From Actinomycetales bacterium Actino_02 (GTDB lineage Bacteria > Actinomycetota > Actinomycetes > Propionibacteriales > Propionibacteriaceae), in contig LUYM01000023.1 in NCBI GenBank assembly GCA_001603275.1, positions 62,001-126,000 of the forward strand: a DNA stretch of 64,000 nt. Reading direction: 5' to 3'. A model generated the notes under the pieces. The model ran no database searches. It was not told where the DNA came from and was given only the letters and a program-made list of their open reading frames with translations. Positions 1-8,315 of the stretch are shown here, piece after piece. Within the stretch, counting starts at the first letter, position 1. The number at the start of each line of letters is the position of its first letter. Both the position numbers and the translations under genes were made by a program.

Positions 1-1
1 G

Positions 2-1093
2 GACAACTACGCCTTCGTCCGTACCACCGGCTACCTGCCCGGACCGAACGATGCCTACGTCTCGCTGTCCATGGTGAAGAAGTGGGGCCTGCGCAAGGGT
101 GACATCGTCGCCGGCGCGATCAAGGCACCCAAGGAGGGCGAGCGCCGGGAGAAGTTCAACCCACTGGTCCGCATCGATGCGATCAACGCCGACGCCCCGG
201 AGAAGGCCAAGGATCGTCCCGAGTTCCAGAAGCTGACCCCGCTGTACCCGCAGGAGCGGTTCCGCCTGGAGACCACTCCGCTGAACATGACCGGCCGCAT
301 CATTGATTTGGTCTCGCCGATCGGCAAGGGCCAGCGTGGTCTGATCGTCTCGCCGCCGAAGGCCGGCAAGACCCTGGTCATGCAGGCCATCGCCAACGCG
401 ATCACCGCGAACAACCCCGAGGTGCACCTGATGGTCGTCCTGGTGGACGAGCGTCCCGAGGAGGTCACCGACTTCCAGCGGACCACCTCCGGTGAGGTCA
501 TCGCCTCCACCTTCGACCGTCCGGCCGACGATCACACCACCATCGCCGAGCTCGCTATCGAGCGGGCCAAGCGGCTGGTCGAGCTCGGCCGCGACGTCGT
601 CGTCCTGCTCGACGGCATCACTCGGCTAGGGCGCGCCTACAACCTGGCCGCCCCGGCGTCCGGACGCATCCTGTCCGGTGGTGTCGACTCGGCGGCCCTG
701 TACCCGCCGAAGAAGTTCTTCGGCGCGGCCCGCAACATCGAGGACGGCGGCTCGCTGACCATCCTGGCCACGGCGCTGATCGAGACCGGCTCGAAGATGG
801 ACGAGGTGATCTTCGAGGAGTTCAAGGGCACCGGCAACATGGAGCTGCGCTTGCGCCGCGAGCTTGCCGACAAGCGGATCTTCCCGGCCATCGACCCGGT
901 AGCCTCCGGCACTCGCCGCGAGGAGCTGCTGCTCGGTCGCGAGGAGCTGGCAATCATCTGGAAGCTGCGCCGCGTGCTCAGCGCCCAGGAGCCGCAGGCC
1001 GGCCTGGAGATGCTGCTGAACCGGATGCGGAAGACCCAGAGCAACCGCGAGTTCCTGATGGTGATCTCCAAGACCACCCCGAACCCGGAGTAG
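2..1093 (+). CDS. rho: Transcription termination factor Rho, 3' part (5' end outside window)
   Basis: RNA-dependent hexameric ATPase that terminates untranslated transcripts. The frame is open from base 2 (DNYAFVRTTGYLPGPND, the end of the RNA-binding OSN fold), so the ATG at base 71 is internal and the N-terminal domain lies outside the window. Visible ATPase parts are the Walker A SPPKAGKT near base 350, the Walker B VVVLLDGITRLGRAYN near 600, and a C-terminal block ending with KTTPNPE. The body is full family length to the stop. rho directly before rpmE and prfA is the common actinobacterial order, but here three extra genes intervene. Identification is certain. Confidence 0.98.
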   Translation, partial: DNYAFVRTTGYLPGPNDAYVSLSMVKKWGLRKGDIVAGAIKAPKEGERREKFNPLVRIDAINADAPEKAKDRPEFQKLTPLYPQERFRLETTPLNMTGRIIDLVSPIGKGQRGLIVSPPKAGKTLVMQAIANAITANNPEVHLMVVLVDERPEEVTDFQRTTSGEVIASTFDRPADDHTTIAELAIERAKRLVELGRDVVVLLDGITRLGRAYNLAAPASGRILSGGVDSAALYPPKKFFGAARNIEDGGSLTILATALIETGSKMDEVIFEEFKGTGNMELRLRRELADKRIFPAIDPVASGTRREELLLGREELAIIWKLRRVLSAQEPQAGLEMLLNRMRKTQSNREFLMVISKTTPNPE

Positions 1094-1114
1094 TCGGCCC
1101 GACAATCTCGGCGT

Positions 1115-1135
1115 CGGCGTGAAAGCTGAACGCCG
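1115..1135 (+). terminator. Possible weak hairpin after rho
   Basis: A six-base-pair inverted repeat (CGGCGT, 9-nt loop, ACGCCG) begins 22 nt after the rho stop and is followed only by TTGCC. It may help end rho transcription, but the stem is short and there is no T tract. Confidence 0.25.
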
Positions 1136-1154
1136 TTGCCGGACATGAGCCGAC

Positions 1155-1694
1155 GTGGACTCCATGGACGAGCAGGCGCGCTGGCAGCGCTTCGAGCAGC
1201 TGGCACCGCGACTGATCGGTGAGCTTCGGCGCTACCTGGCCCGGCGCACAGACCCGGCCACGGCCGAGGACGTGCTGTCCGAGACGCTGTTGGTGTGCTG
1301 GCGACGCCTCGACGAACTGCCCGATCCGCCGACCGCATGGGCATACGCGGTGGCCCGCAACTGCCTGGCCAACGCCGAGCGTGCCGCGCGTCGTCGCGGA
1401 CGATTGTTCGCCCGGCTGTCCGTGGTGGATCCGCCCCGGCCGATCACACCTCCAGAACCGGCCGATCCTGAACTGGGTCGAGCACTGGCGCGGTTGCGTC
1501 CACTGGATGCCGAAGTGCTGCGGCTATGGGGCTGGGAGGACCTGGGCCCGACCGAGATCGCCGAAGTGCTGCAGATCTCGGTGAACGCGGCCAACCTGCG
1601 TCTGCACCGAGCCCGCCAGCGGCTTCGGGACGAACTTGGAAAGCCGGCCGGTGCGTCCGGACATATCCAGGCGACAGAAGGGAGCGTGCAGTGA
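1155..1694 (+). CDS. ECF-type RNA polymerase sigma factor
   Basis: About 179 residues, the usual size of an extracytoplasmic-function sigma factor. Region 2 lies near residues 12-80 (AEDVLSETLLVCWRRLDEL, then WAYAVARNCLANAERAARRR). Region 4, an HTH, lies near 117-160 (LDAEVLRLWGWEDLGPTEIA, then NAANLRLHRARQRLRDEL). The linker is proline-rich. The start used is GTG 1155; ATG 1164 is an alternative and neither has a strong ribosome-binding site. Its stop overlaps the start of the next gene (GTGA), whose product has one membrane span and fits a cognate anti-sigma or signal-sensing partner. The regulon and signal cannot be read from the sequence. Confidence 0.88.
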   Translation: MDSMDEQARWQRFEQLAPRLIGELRRYLARRTDPATAEDVLSETLLVCWRRLDELPDPPTAWAYAVARNCLANAERAARRRGRLFARLSVVDPPRPITPPEPADPELGRALARLRPLDAEVLRLWGWEDLGPTEIAEVLQISVNAANLRLHRARQRLRDELGKPAGASGHIQATEGSVQ

Positions 1695-2275
1695 GCGATG
1701 ACCAGCTGCGCGAGCGGTTGCGGCGAGCCGACCCGGCCGCTTCAGCTGAACCAATGGCTCCCGATCAGCTCTCCCGCCTGATGGAGGAAACCATGGCATC
1801 GACCTCTCCCACCACGTCTCGGCACTACTGGCGTGGGGTGGCCGCGGCCGCCGCCGTGCTGGTAGTGGCCGCTGGCGGCTGGCTCTTCGGCAGCCACCAG
1901 GCGGTGCAGCCGCAAGCGCCGAGCGTTCCGGCCGCGGCGATCCAGCTCACGGCGGGCTCACAGCTGGCCAAGTGCCGTCCGCCCGAAGCCGGGATTCTGG
2001 CCGGCGGCGCGGACTTCGCCTTCGCCGGCACGGTGGTGAAGATCGACGGGCCAGAGGTCACTCTGAGCGTGACCTCGGTGTTCCGCGGCAGCAAGGCCGA
2101 GCAGGTTCAGATCACCCTGGACGGCAGCAGCGAGTCGCTGATGGGCGGCACGGTCGCCGTGGGCGGCAACTATCTGATCGCCTCGGACAAAGGTGCGCTG
2201 GTCGGCTGCGGGTACTCCGGCACCAGCGACACCCCCGGCCTGGCTGAGCTCTATCAGCAGGCGTTCTCCGGCTAG
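1691..2275 (+). CDS. Single-pass membrane protein, probable anti-sigma/sensor partner of the ECF sigma factor
   Basis: 194 residues from GTG 1691, with a purine-rich AGAAGGGAG just upstream and a 4-bp overlap with the sigma gene, so the two are translationally coupled. It has a short charged cytoplasmic part (1-48), one membrane span (about 49-67) and an external domain of about 125 residues. No HxxxCxxC zinc anti-sigma motif is visible. The external domain holds two cysteines (KCRPP and VGCGYS) that could form a disulfide. Its pattern (FAFAGTVVKIDG, a beta-rich VFRGS segment, then NYLIAS) resembles the TIMP/NTR-like folds found in some secreted actinobacterial proteins; this is recalled pattern similarity only. 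The gene ends tail-to-tail with the next gene, sharing CTAG. Confidence 0.65.
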   Translation: MSDDQLRERLRRADPAASAEPMAPDQLSRLMEETMASTSPTTSRHYWRGVAAAAAVLVVAAGGWLFGSHQAVQPQAPSVPAAAIQLTAGSQLAKCRPPEAGILAGGADFAFAGTVVKIDGPEVTLSVTSVFRGSKAEQVQITLDGSSESLMGGTVAVGGNYLIASDKGALVGCGYSGTSDTPGLAELYQQAFSG

Positions 2276-3531
2276 AAGACCCAGCTCGCCACGGGAGCGA
2301 TCGGCCAGCCGAAGGCTGCGCTGGTAGTCAACAGCGCGGTGCCGGTCAGATCCTCGACCAGTCCGGCGCCGGCCAGCTCGCACAGGCTGGTCTGGCCAAG
2401 ATAGGCCGCACCGAGCTCGCGGACGTCCAAGCGCAACTGCGGCTCCCGGTCGGTACGCTGCACGCGGACCTGCGCGAATGGCGCAGCCTGCAGGTGCCAG
2501 CGTCCGGCGTTGGCGGGCAGGTCGGCGTCGGTGAGTTCGATCACCACGTCCAGCGGTGCCTGGTATTGGCGAGCGGTCAAGGCAGTCGGGACGTCGAGCA
2601 GTCGCAGCCACAGCTGATCAGACCAGATCGGGTTGGCCGTGCGGAGATCGACCAACAGGCTGAGCAACGGATCGTCGACAGCGAGCATGCCGGTGACCAC
2701 CTTGGTGGTCAGGTCGAGATCGAGCAGCCGGGACCAGATCAGGTGAGCGACAGCGGCATCCGGAGTGACCGACTCCAACACGTGTACCTCGTAGGCGGGG
2801 CTGCCGGTGTCGGTCCAATGCGGCTTGCGGCGGAACATCGCGTAGCCGACCGGTACCCCGGCACGCTCGGCGATCAGAATGCGCTGCGTCTCCCGGCCTT
2901 CGGCGAAGAGCGGGGAGTTGATGACTCGGGTCCGGCGCGATGCCTCCGAGGGACGGGTGACCCAGCCGGGGCGATCGATGGAGGCGTGCAGTTCGGCAAC
3001 CAGGTCGGCATGGCGGTCGGGGTGCACCGTCTCGATTCGGACGTCCAAGCCGTCGGTGGCCACCGGGCGAAGCGCGGCGCGGCGCGGCAGCGTCAGCGTC
3101 GTGGACCGGGCGGCCAGCCCGTAGCCAAAGCGTCCATAGATGCCCGGCTCGGCGGCGAAGAGCAGCGAGACCGGCTCGTTGCGAGCCAGCGAGTGCGCGA
3201 AGTGACTGGCGATCATCGTCCGCAACAGGCCGCGGCGCCGCCATTGCGGGTGCACGCCGACCCAGGTCAACCCGGACACATCCACGCGTCCGCCGGGAAC
3301 CGGGCTGGCCGCGAACGGATAGGACGCGTGCATGGCAGCCAATGACTGACCGTCGGGGGAGAGCGCCCAGCTGCGATCGGTAGGCAGCGGGCTGGGCAGG
3401 GTGAGGAGATCATCCACGCTCTGCGTGTTGGCGAACGCCCAGGCGTCCAGTTCCAGCACGTCGCGCAATCGGTCGTCGCCGAGGGCAAGCTCGCGGAAAC
3501 CGTCAGGCAACTGAGGTGAGGTCTGGGTCAT
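2272..3531 (-). CDS. Eis-like GNAT N-acetyltransferase
   Basis: 419 residues. Family Eis proteins have an N-terminal GNAT domain, a second GNAT-like domain and a sterol-carrier-like C-terminal domain. Visible are the acetyl-CoA loop (VHPQWRRRGLLRTMIASHF, residues about 95-115) and the strongly Eis-like FAAEPGIYGRFGYGLA segment. The protein ends in phenylalanine (PVASWVF); in mycobacterial Eis the C-terminal carboxylate of a terminal Phe is catalytic, so the feature is retained. I chose ATG 3531 because CACAGT sits 7 nt upstream, a leaderless arrangement seen elsewhere here; GTG 3540 is possible. The substrate is unknown; family members acetylate aminoglycosides and other amines. It converges on the anti-sigma gene. 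Confidence 0.82.
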   Translation of the reverse strand: MTQTSPQLPDGFRELALGDDRLRDVLELDAWAFANTQSVDDLLTLPSPLPTDRSWALSPDGQSLAAMHASYPFAASPVPGGRVDVSGLTWVGVHPQWRRRGLLRTMIASHFAHSLARNEPVSLLFAAEPGIYGRFGYGLAARSTTLTLPRRAALRPVATDGLDVRIETVHPDRHADLVAELHASIDRPGWVTRPSEASRRTRVINSPLFAEGRETQRILIAERAGVPVGYAMFRRKPHWTDTGSPAYEVHVLESVTPDAAVAHLIWSRLLDLDLTTKVVTGMLAVDDPLLSLLVDLRTANPIWSDQLWLRLLDVPTALTARQYQAPLDVVIELTDADLPANAGRWHLQAAPFAQVRVQRTDREPQLRLDVRELGAAYLGQTSLCELAGAGLVEDLTGTALLTTSAAFGWPIAPVASWVF

Positions 3532-3538
3532 GGATCCC

Positions 3539-3544
3539 ACTGTG
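3539..3544 (-). promoter_or_regulatory. Candidate leaderless -10 element for the Eis-like gene
   Basis: CACAGT on the minus strand, 7 nt before ATG 3531, with no Shine-Dalgarno sequence before the start. No convincing -35 was found. Confidence 0.35.
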
Positions 3545-3623
3545 CCTGTACGAGCCTGCTGATCGCCAGCCGCCAGGATGCGCGCCGGTGGTTTGTTGGC
3601 CGCGCGAGCGATTCGGGCCGTCC

Positions 3624-3706
3624 GTGCTACCGGTTCGTCGCTGTGCTACCGATAGACGGGTAGCGCCGCGCATGGAGCGGTAGTCAGGTCTCGTGGGGCG
3701 GTAGCG
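3624..3706. repeat. Array of five GCTACCG / CGGTAGC motifs upstream of rpmE
   Basis: GTGCTACCG occurs at 3624 and 3643. Its reverse complement follows as CGGGTAGC (3657), GCGGTAGT (3677) and GCGGTAGCG (3698). Neighbouring copies are about 14-21 bp apart, mostly near two helical turns. The array lies in the 333-bp gap between the divergent Eis-like gene and rpmE. It looks like a multi-site operator; no regulator is identified. Apart from this array and the candidate rpmE promoter, I see no gene in this gap. Confidence 0.45.
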
Positions 3707-3749
3707 TGGCGACCGGCCAGGGTGGGCATGCGCTGCAGCGTCGGACGGT

Positions 3750-3778
3750 TTGGTTCGGCGAGGTTGATCAGGCACAAT
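3750..3778 (+). promoter_or_regulatory. Candidate rpmE promoter
   Basis: TTGGTT (3750-3755), a 17-bp spacer and CACAAT (3773-3778), giving a leader of about 80 nt before the rpmE ATG. The match is moderate and predicted by eye. Confidence 0.3.
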
Positions 3779-3864
3779 AGACCCTTGGTTCCGGTTCACG
3801 CCGCGGAGTAGATCCAGCTCCACATCGAAATGGCGACCCGGTGCCCTCGAAACCAGGAGAAAAC

Positions 3865-4074
3865 ATGAAGCAGGGAATCCATCCCGACTACGTCGAGACC
3901 CAGGTGACGTGCACCTGCGGCAACACCTTCACCACGCGGAGCACCTCCAAGAACGGCGTGATTCACGCTGAGGTGTGCGCGGCCTGCCACCCGTTCTACA
4001 CGGGCAAGCAGAAGATCCTTGATACCGGTGGCCGGGTGGCACGCTTCGAGAAGCGTTACGCCAAGAAGAAGTAG
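3865..4074 (+). CDS. rpmE: 50S ribosomal protein L31
   Basis: 69 residues, normal length for L31. The zinc-ribbon cysteines are all present (C16, C18, C38, C41: TCTCGN then VCAACHPF), so this is the zinc-containing form, which in related bacteria is replaced by a Cys-less paralogue under zinc limitation. The start is ATG 3865, preceded by CAGGAGA; an in-frame GTG at 3841 lies upstream but would add an unconserved extension. It is followed by a strong intrinsic terminator. In other actinobacteria it directly follows rho; here three genes separate them. Confidence 0.97.
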   Translation: MKQGIHPDYVETQVTCTCGNTFTTRSTSKNGVIHAEVCAACHPFYTGKQKILDTGGRVARFEKRYAKKK

Positions 4075-4083
4075 CTTCGTCGA

Positions 4084-4125
4084 CGCCGGGTACCAGGGCC
4101 ATCCTGGTGCCCGGCGTTTGTCGTT
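4084..4125 (+). terminator. Intrinsic terminator after rpmE
   Basis: A 14-bp stem (4084-4097 with 4103-4116, one T-G wobble), loop GCCAT, then TTTGTCGTTGT. It begins 10 nt after the rpmE stop. This is the clearest Rho-independent terminator of the window. Confidence 0.8.
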
Positions 4126-4149
4126 GTCAGGGCCGATCAAGGAGGACCG

Positions 4150-5223
4150 ATGTTCGAAGCTGCCGCAGGAATCCCTGAGGAGTTCGCCGCGCTGGAGGCA
4201 AAGCTGGCCGACCCCGCGGTGCATGCCGACGTCGCCCTGGCCCGGAAGATCGGACGTCGCTACGCCGAACTGACCCCGATTGTGAAGGCGCTGACCGCTC
4301 ACGAAGAGCTCAGCGCAGACCTGACCGCCGCCCAGGAGTTGGCCGCCGAGGATGCCAGCTTCGCGGCCGAGGCCGAGGAGCTCAGTACCCGGATCGGGCA
4401 GCTTGAGGAGACGTTGGCGCGATTGCTCGCGCCGCGAGACCCCAACGACTCGGCCGACTGCCTGATCGAGATCAAGTCCGGCGAAGGCGGCGAGGAGTCG
4501 GCACTGTTCGCCGGTGACCTGCTGCGGATGTACGCCAAGTTCGCCGAGACCAAGGGCTGGCGGCTGGAGATCCTGGACTCCCAGGAGACCGATCTTGGCG
4601 GCTACAAGTCGATCACGGCTGCGGTCAAGGCCTCCGGTAACCCGGAGCCGGACAATGCCCCTTACGGCGTGCTGAAGTTCGAAGGCGGCGTCCATCGAGT
4701 CCAGCGGGTTCCGGTCACCGAGTCCCAGGGACGGATCCACACCTCCGCGGCCGGCGTGCTGGTGATGCCGGAGGTGGAAGCCACCGAGGTCGAGATCAAC
4801 GATGACGACCTGCGGGTGGACGTGTACCGCTCGTCCGGGCCGGGCGGCCAGGGCGTGAACACCACCGACTCGGCGGTCCGGATCACCCACCTGCCGACCG
4901 GGATCGTGGTCTCCTGCCAGAACGAGCGCTCGCAGCTGCAGAACAAGGAGACCGCCATGCGGATGCTGCGGGCCCGCCTGCTGGCTCGCGCCGAGGAGGA
5001 GGCGGCTGCCTCTGCCTCTGCGGCGAGGCGCGCACAGGTGCGAACGGTGGACCGCTCCGAGCGGATCCGCACCTACAACTTCCCGGAGAACCGGATCGCC
5101 GATCACCGAATCGGCTACAAGGCGCACAACCTGGATCAGGTGCTGGCCGGGGACCTCGGGCCCCTGGTCGAGGCGCTGCAGGCGGCCGAGTTGGCCGAGC
5201 GGCTCGGCACCACCGCCGGATGA
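4150..5223 (+). CDS. prfA: Peptide chain release factor 1
   Basis: 357 residues, full length. Reads UAA/UAG in the ribosomal A site and triggers peptide release. The codon-recognition tripeptide is P188-V189-T190 (RF1-type PxT; RF2 would have SPF) and the catalytic GGQ is at 232-234 ([10 protein letters not shown]). Start ATG 4150 has a near-ideal CAAGGAGGACCG ahead of it. Its stop overlaps prmC by ATGA; the prmC product methylates the GGQ glutamine, so enzyme and substrate are co-translated. Confidence 0.98.
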   Translation: MFEAAAGIPEEFAALEAKLADPAVHADVALARKIGRRYAELTPIVKALTAHEELSADLTAAQELAAEDASFAAEAEELSTRIGQLEETLARLLAPRDPNDSADCLIEIKSGEGGEESALFAGDLLRMYAKFAETKGWRLEILDSQETDLGGYKSITAAVKASGNPEPDNAPYGVLKFEGGVHRVQRVPVTESQGRIHTSAAGVLVMPEVEATEVEINDDDLRVDVYRSSGPGGQGVNTTDSAVRITHLPTGIVVSCQNERSQLQNKETAMRMLRARLLARAEEEAAASASAARRAQVRTVDRSERIRTYNFPENRIADHRIGYKAHNLDQVLAGDLGPLVEALQAAELAERLGTTAG

Positions 5224-6059
5224 CCGGCATCGGGACGCTGCTGGCGGCGGCGACGTCCGAACTGGGCTCGGCGGCTGAGGCGCGGACGCTGCTGGCCCAC
5301 GCGGCCGGCGTCGAGCCGTCCCGGCTGGTTCTGCTCTCCACAATCGAGCCTGCGGTCGAAGAGTCCTTCCGCGATCTGGTGGCTCGTCGAGCCACCGGGG
5401 AGCCGCTGCAGTATCTGACCGGTGTGGCCTGGTTCCGGACGATCTCGGTCCAGGTCGAGCCCGGTGTGTTCATTCCGCGTCCGGAGACCGAGGTCATGGT
5501 CGGCTGGGCGTTGGAGCAGCTGGATGCGCTTGGCCCGAACCCGACCGTGGTCGAGCTGTGCGCAGGCAGCGGTGCGATCTCGGCGGCGATTGCGGCTGAA
5601 CGTCCGGGCTGTCGGCAGTTCGCCGTCGAGCTGTCCGAGCCGGCCTTTCACGCCGCCGTGCGGAACCTGGCCGGCGGCGAGGTGGACGTCCGCCTGGGTG
5701 ACATGGCCGACGCCTTCACCGAACTCGATGGCCAGGTCGACCTGGTGATTGCCAACCCGCCCTACATTCCGCTGCAGATGTGGGAGCACGTTGCGGCCGA
5801 GGTGCGCGCCCACGAGCCGCAGATCGCTCTCTTCTCCGGCGACGATGGCCTGGACGCCATGCGGGTGGTTGCGAAGGTGGCCCGCCGGCTGCTCCGGCCG
5901 GGAGGCCGGGTGTGCGCTGAGCATGCCGAGGTGCAGTCCGAGGCCGTGCTCGACGTGTTCGTGGAGGCCGGAAGCTTCGTGAAAGTCGCCGACCACCGTG
6001 ACCTCAATGATCGCCCCCGGTTCGTCACGGCCATCCGGGCCGGCAACCTGGCAGGATGA
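5220..6059 (+). CDS. prmC: Release factor glutamine N5-methyltransferase
   Basis: 279 residues, standard length. Uses S-adenosylmethionine to methylate the GGQ glutamine of RF1 and RF2. Motifs: RPET at 87-90, the SAM-binding [18 protein letters not shown] near 110-127, and the catalytic NPPY at 179-182 ([14 protein letters not shown]). An N-terminal helical substrate-binding domain covers about residues 1-75. It overlaps prfA by 4 bp. Confidence 0.96.
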   Translation: MTGIGTLLAAATSELGSAAEARTLLAHAAGVEPSRLVLLSTIEPAVEESFRDLVARRATGEPLQYLTGVAWFRTISVQVEPGVFIPRPETEVMVGWALEQLDALGPNPTVVELCAGSGAISAAIAAERPGCRQFAVELSEPAFHAAVRNLAGGEVDVRLGDMADAFTELDGQVDLVIANPPYIPLQMWEHVAAEVRAHEPQIALFSGDDGLDAMRVVAKVARRLLRPGGRVCAEHAEVQSEAVLDVFVEAGSFVKVADHRDLNDRPRFVTAIRAGNLAG

Positions 6060-6064
6060 GACCC

Positions 6065-6700
6065 ATGTCCGAGATCCTCGACATCCACGCCGACCCCGAA
6101 GCCGCAATCGCTGCCGCCACCGAAGCGGTGCGTGAGGGTGAGTGCATTGTGCTGCCGACCGACACCGTCTACGGGATCGGCGCCGACGCCTTCTCCTCCG
6201 ACGCGGTCCGCGGGCTGCTCGAGGCGAAGGGGCGCGGACGGGACATGCCGCCGCCGGTGCTGATCGCCGACGCTGCCGTACTCCGGTCGCTGACCGACGA
6301 GCTGTCTGATGAGACGCTGGCTGTGGCCGAGGCGTTCTGGCCCGGTCCACTGACTCTGATCCTGCCGCTCCAACCCGAGTTGGGCCTTGACCTGGGCGAT
6401 CTGGGTAACACCATTGCGGTCCGAGTGCCTGACCATGATTTCACTCGCGAACTGCTGCGGGCCACCGGGCCGCTGGCCGTCAGCAGCGCCAACACCACCG
6501 GGAATCCGGCAGCCGGCAGCATCACCGAAGCCGTCGAGCAGCTCGGCGAATCGGTGGCGGTCTATCTCGATGGCGGCCCGGCCAGCGGACCGGTCCCGTC
6601 CACGATCGTCGACCTGACCGGCGAACCGCGAATCCTGCGGGCCGGACGGATCGCCGCCGCCGAACTCTCCCGCTATCTGCCCGGTCTGGTCGAGGGCTGA
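6065..6700 (+). CDS. tsaC: L-threonylcarbamoyladenylate synthase (Sua5/YrdC family)
   Basis: 211 residues. Makes threonylcarbamoyl-AMP from threonine, bicarbonate and ATP for the universal tRNA t6A modification. YrdC hallmarks: LPTDTVYGIGADAF, EAKGRGRDMPPPVLI, FWPGPLTLILPL, TIAVRVPDH and PLAVSSANTTGNPAA. There is no added C-terminal Sua5 domain. ATG 6065 is preferred because AGGA ends 8 nt before it; ATG 6056, which overlaps the prmC stop, is the alternative. The gene is part of the prfA-prmC-tsaC-wecA run. Confidence 0.95.
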   Translation: MSEILDIHADPEAAIAAATEAVREGECIVLPTDTVYGIGADAFSSDAVRGLLEAKGRGRDMPPPVLIADAAVLRSLTDELSDETLAVAEAFWPGPLTLILPLQPELGLDLGDLGNTIAVRVPDHDFTRELLRATGPLAVSSANTTGNPAAGSITEAVEQLGESVAVYLDGGPASGPVPSTIVDLTGEPRILRAGRIAAAELSRYLPGLVEG

Positions 6701-6702
6701 GG

Positions 6703-7812
6703 ATGCGCGTATACCTCCTGGTCGGACTGGTTGCGGCGGCCGTGACCTACCTGCTCAGCGGGTTGGCTCGTCGGCTGGCGTTCCGGTTCAATGCGGTGGC
6801 CAAGGTCCGCGACCGTGACGTCCACACCCGTCCGGTCCCGTACTTCGGGGGCATCTCGATGTGGTTCGGGCTGGCGGCAGCCTTCCTGGTGGCCACCAAA
6901 CTGCCCTGGCTGGGGGGTTTCCCCGCGGTGACGCACGACGCCGGCGCGGTGCTGCTGGCCGGGGGAGTGATCTGCGCCGTCGGAGTCCTGGACGACCTGT
7001 TCGAACTGAACGCCCTGGCCAAGATCGCCGGCCAGCTGCTGGCGGCCGGAATCGCCGTGGTCAACGGCGTGAAGGTCTTCTGGATCCCGCTGCCGGACGC
7101 GATCATCTCCCTCGACGACGGGAGCTCGATCGTGGTCACGCTGGTGCTGATCTTCGTGGCCGTGAATGCCATCAACCTGATCGACGGGCTGGACGGCCTC
7201 GCTGCGGGTGTGGTGGCGATCGGAGCCGGCGCCTTCTTCGTCTACGCCTACCTGCTGGCCTGGGATCAGGAGCTGGTCCGGGCCACCACTGCCAGCCTGG
7301 TCACGGTGGCCACGGTGGGCATCTGTCTGGGCTTCCTGCCCTACAACCTGCATCGAGCCAGGATGTTCATGGGTGACTCCGGCTCGATGCTGCTGGGCTT
7401 CCTGCTGGTGACCTCGATGATCAGCCTGACCGGCCAGCTCGACCCGTCCCGGTTGAACGCCTTCGGCGCCAATACGGCGGCCGCCTACCTGCCGCTGCTG
7501 CTGCCGCTGGCGGTCATGGCGCTGCCTTTCCTCGACCTGGTGATGGCCTACGTCCGGCGCACCTTGGCCGGGAAGCTGTGGTACCAAGCCGACAAGCAGC
7601 ACCTGCACCACCGGATGTTGAACCTCGGCCATAGCCATCGGGGAGCTGTGGCTCTGCTGTGGCTCTGGTCGGCAGTGGTCGCCTACGGAGTTGTACTTAT
7701 CGGGTTGTATCCTCTGCCGCTCACCTATGTGGGGGTCCTGGTCGGGATCGCCCTGGCCGCGTTCCTCACCTGGGGGCGTCCGGCCCGCCGATCCGGCGAT
7801 GCCAAGACCTGA
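6703..7812 (+). CDS. WecA-like undecaprenyl-phosphate sugar-1-phosphate transferase
   Basis: 369 residues, polytopic membrane enzyme of the MraY/WecA superfamily with about 11 predicted spans. It transfers a sugar-1-phosphate, in actinobacteria probably GlcNAc-1-phosphate, from a UDP-sugar to the lipid carrier, starting a cell-envelope polymer. Motifs: GVLDDLFEL (Mg-binding Asp pair), NAINLIDGLDGLAAG, RARMFMGDSGSMLLGF and the cytoplasmic HLHHRMLNLGHSHR loop typical of WecA rather than MraY. The location before the atp operon matches Rv1302 (rfe/wecA), as recalled. Start ATG 6703 lies 2 nt after the tsaC stop. Exact sugar specificity is inferred. Confidence 0.9.
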   Translation: MRVYLLVGLVAAAVTYLLSGLARRLAFRFNAVAKVRDRDVHTRPVPYFGGISMWFGLAAAFLVATKLPWLGGFPAVTHDAGAVLLAGGVICAVGVLDDLFELNALAKIAGQLLAAGIAVVNGVKVFWIPLPDAIISLDDGSSIVVTLVLIFVAVNAINLIDGLDGLAAGVVAIGAGAFFVYAYLLAWDQELVRATTASLVTVATVGICLGFLPYNLHRARMFMGDSGSMLLGFLLVTSMISLTGQLDPSRLNAFGANTAAAYLPLLLPLAVMALPFLDLVMAYVRRTLAGKLWYQADKQHLHHRMLNLGHSHRGAVALLWLWSAVVAYGVVLIGLYPLPLTYVGVLVGIALAAFLTWGRPARRSGDAKT

Positions 7813-8257
7813 GCGATCGGCGCGTCGGACCACCGTTCTGCAGGCCCGGGCGATCCGGCTGCTGAACGGGGGTCTGCTCGGCGGGCATCTGGTGATGCTG
7901 GTCTGCGTGGCCGTCTTCGGCATCGCGTCCGGCCCCTACGGCGCACTGTGGTCGGTACTATCAGGCCTAGTCACAGTCCTTTTCTTCACCATCGGGCAAG
8001 GGATCCAGGTGCTGGTGGCCGATGCCGATGCCAAGACCGTGTTCGCCGCATCGATGACGTCCTACCTGCTTCGCGCGGCCGCGTTGGGCGGGCTGCTGGC
8101 CTGGGCGCAGGCCTGGAATGGGCGCCTGGTCGGGCTCAATCCAGTCGCGATTGCAGTCACCGCCATCGCGGTGGTGATCGGCTGGCTTGGTGCCGAGATC
8201 TTCGTCTTCACCCGGCTGCGCATTCCGAGCTTCGATCCACCAGATGACCCCCGGTGA
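7799..8257 (+). CDS. AtpI-like membrane protein preceding the ATP synthase genes
   Basis: 152 residues with four predicted membrane spans (about residues 18-40, 46-70, 82-102, 115-138). Size and place fit the ATP synthase protein I-like product found before atpB in actinobacteria. AtpI-type proteins are thought to assist c-ring or Fo assembly; they are not part of the final enzyme. The start ATG 7799 lies inside the preceding gene (14-bp overlap), implying coupled translation. A longer upstream reading frame exists but lacks family character. A 58-nt gap follows. Confidence 0.72.
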   Translation: MPRPERSARRTTVLQARAIRLLNGGLLGGHLVMLVCVAVFGIASGPYGALWSVLSGLVTVLFFTIGQGIQVLVADADAKTVFAASMTSYLLRAAALGGLLAWAQAWNGRLVGLNPVAIAVTAIAVVIGWLGAEIFVFTRLRIPSFDPPDDPR

Positions 8258-8299
8258 GGCCCGCCCGCACCGGTGGTAAAAGGGCTCCCTGTCGACTGC

Positions 8300-8305
8300 T
8301 AGAGT
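8300..8305 (+). promoter_or_regulatory. Candidate -10 element of an internal atp promoter
   Basis: TAGAGT (TANNNT type) lies 10 nt before ATG 8316, so a transcript starting 6-7 nt downstream would have almost no leader. No clear -35 was found. It sits in the only gap between the atpI-like gene and the rest of the operon. Confidence 0.35.
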
Positions 8306-8315
8306 CAGTTAAACC

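Noticed and set aside
3796-5343. 515-codon minus-strand open frame opposite rpmE-prfA
   Set aside because: Covers the known genes rpmE and prfA in antisense; composition is shadow-like.
6673-7923. 416-codon minus-strand open frame opposite the wecA-like gene
   Set aside because: His/Gln/Asp-rich translation with no domain; mirrors a membrane protein gene.
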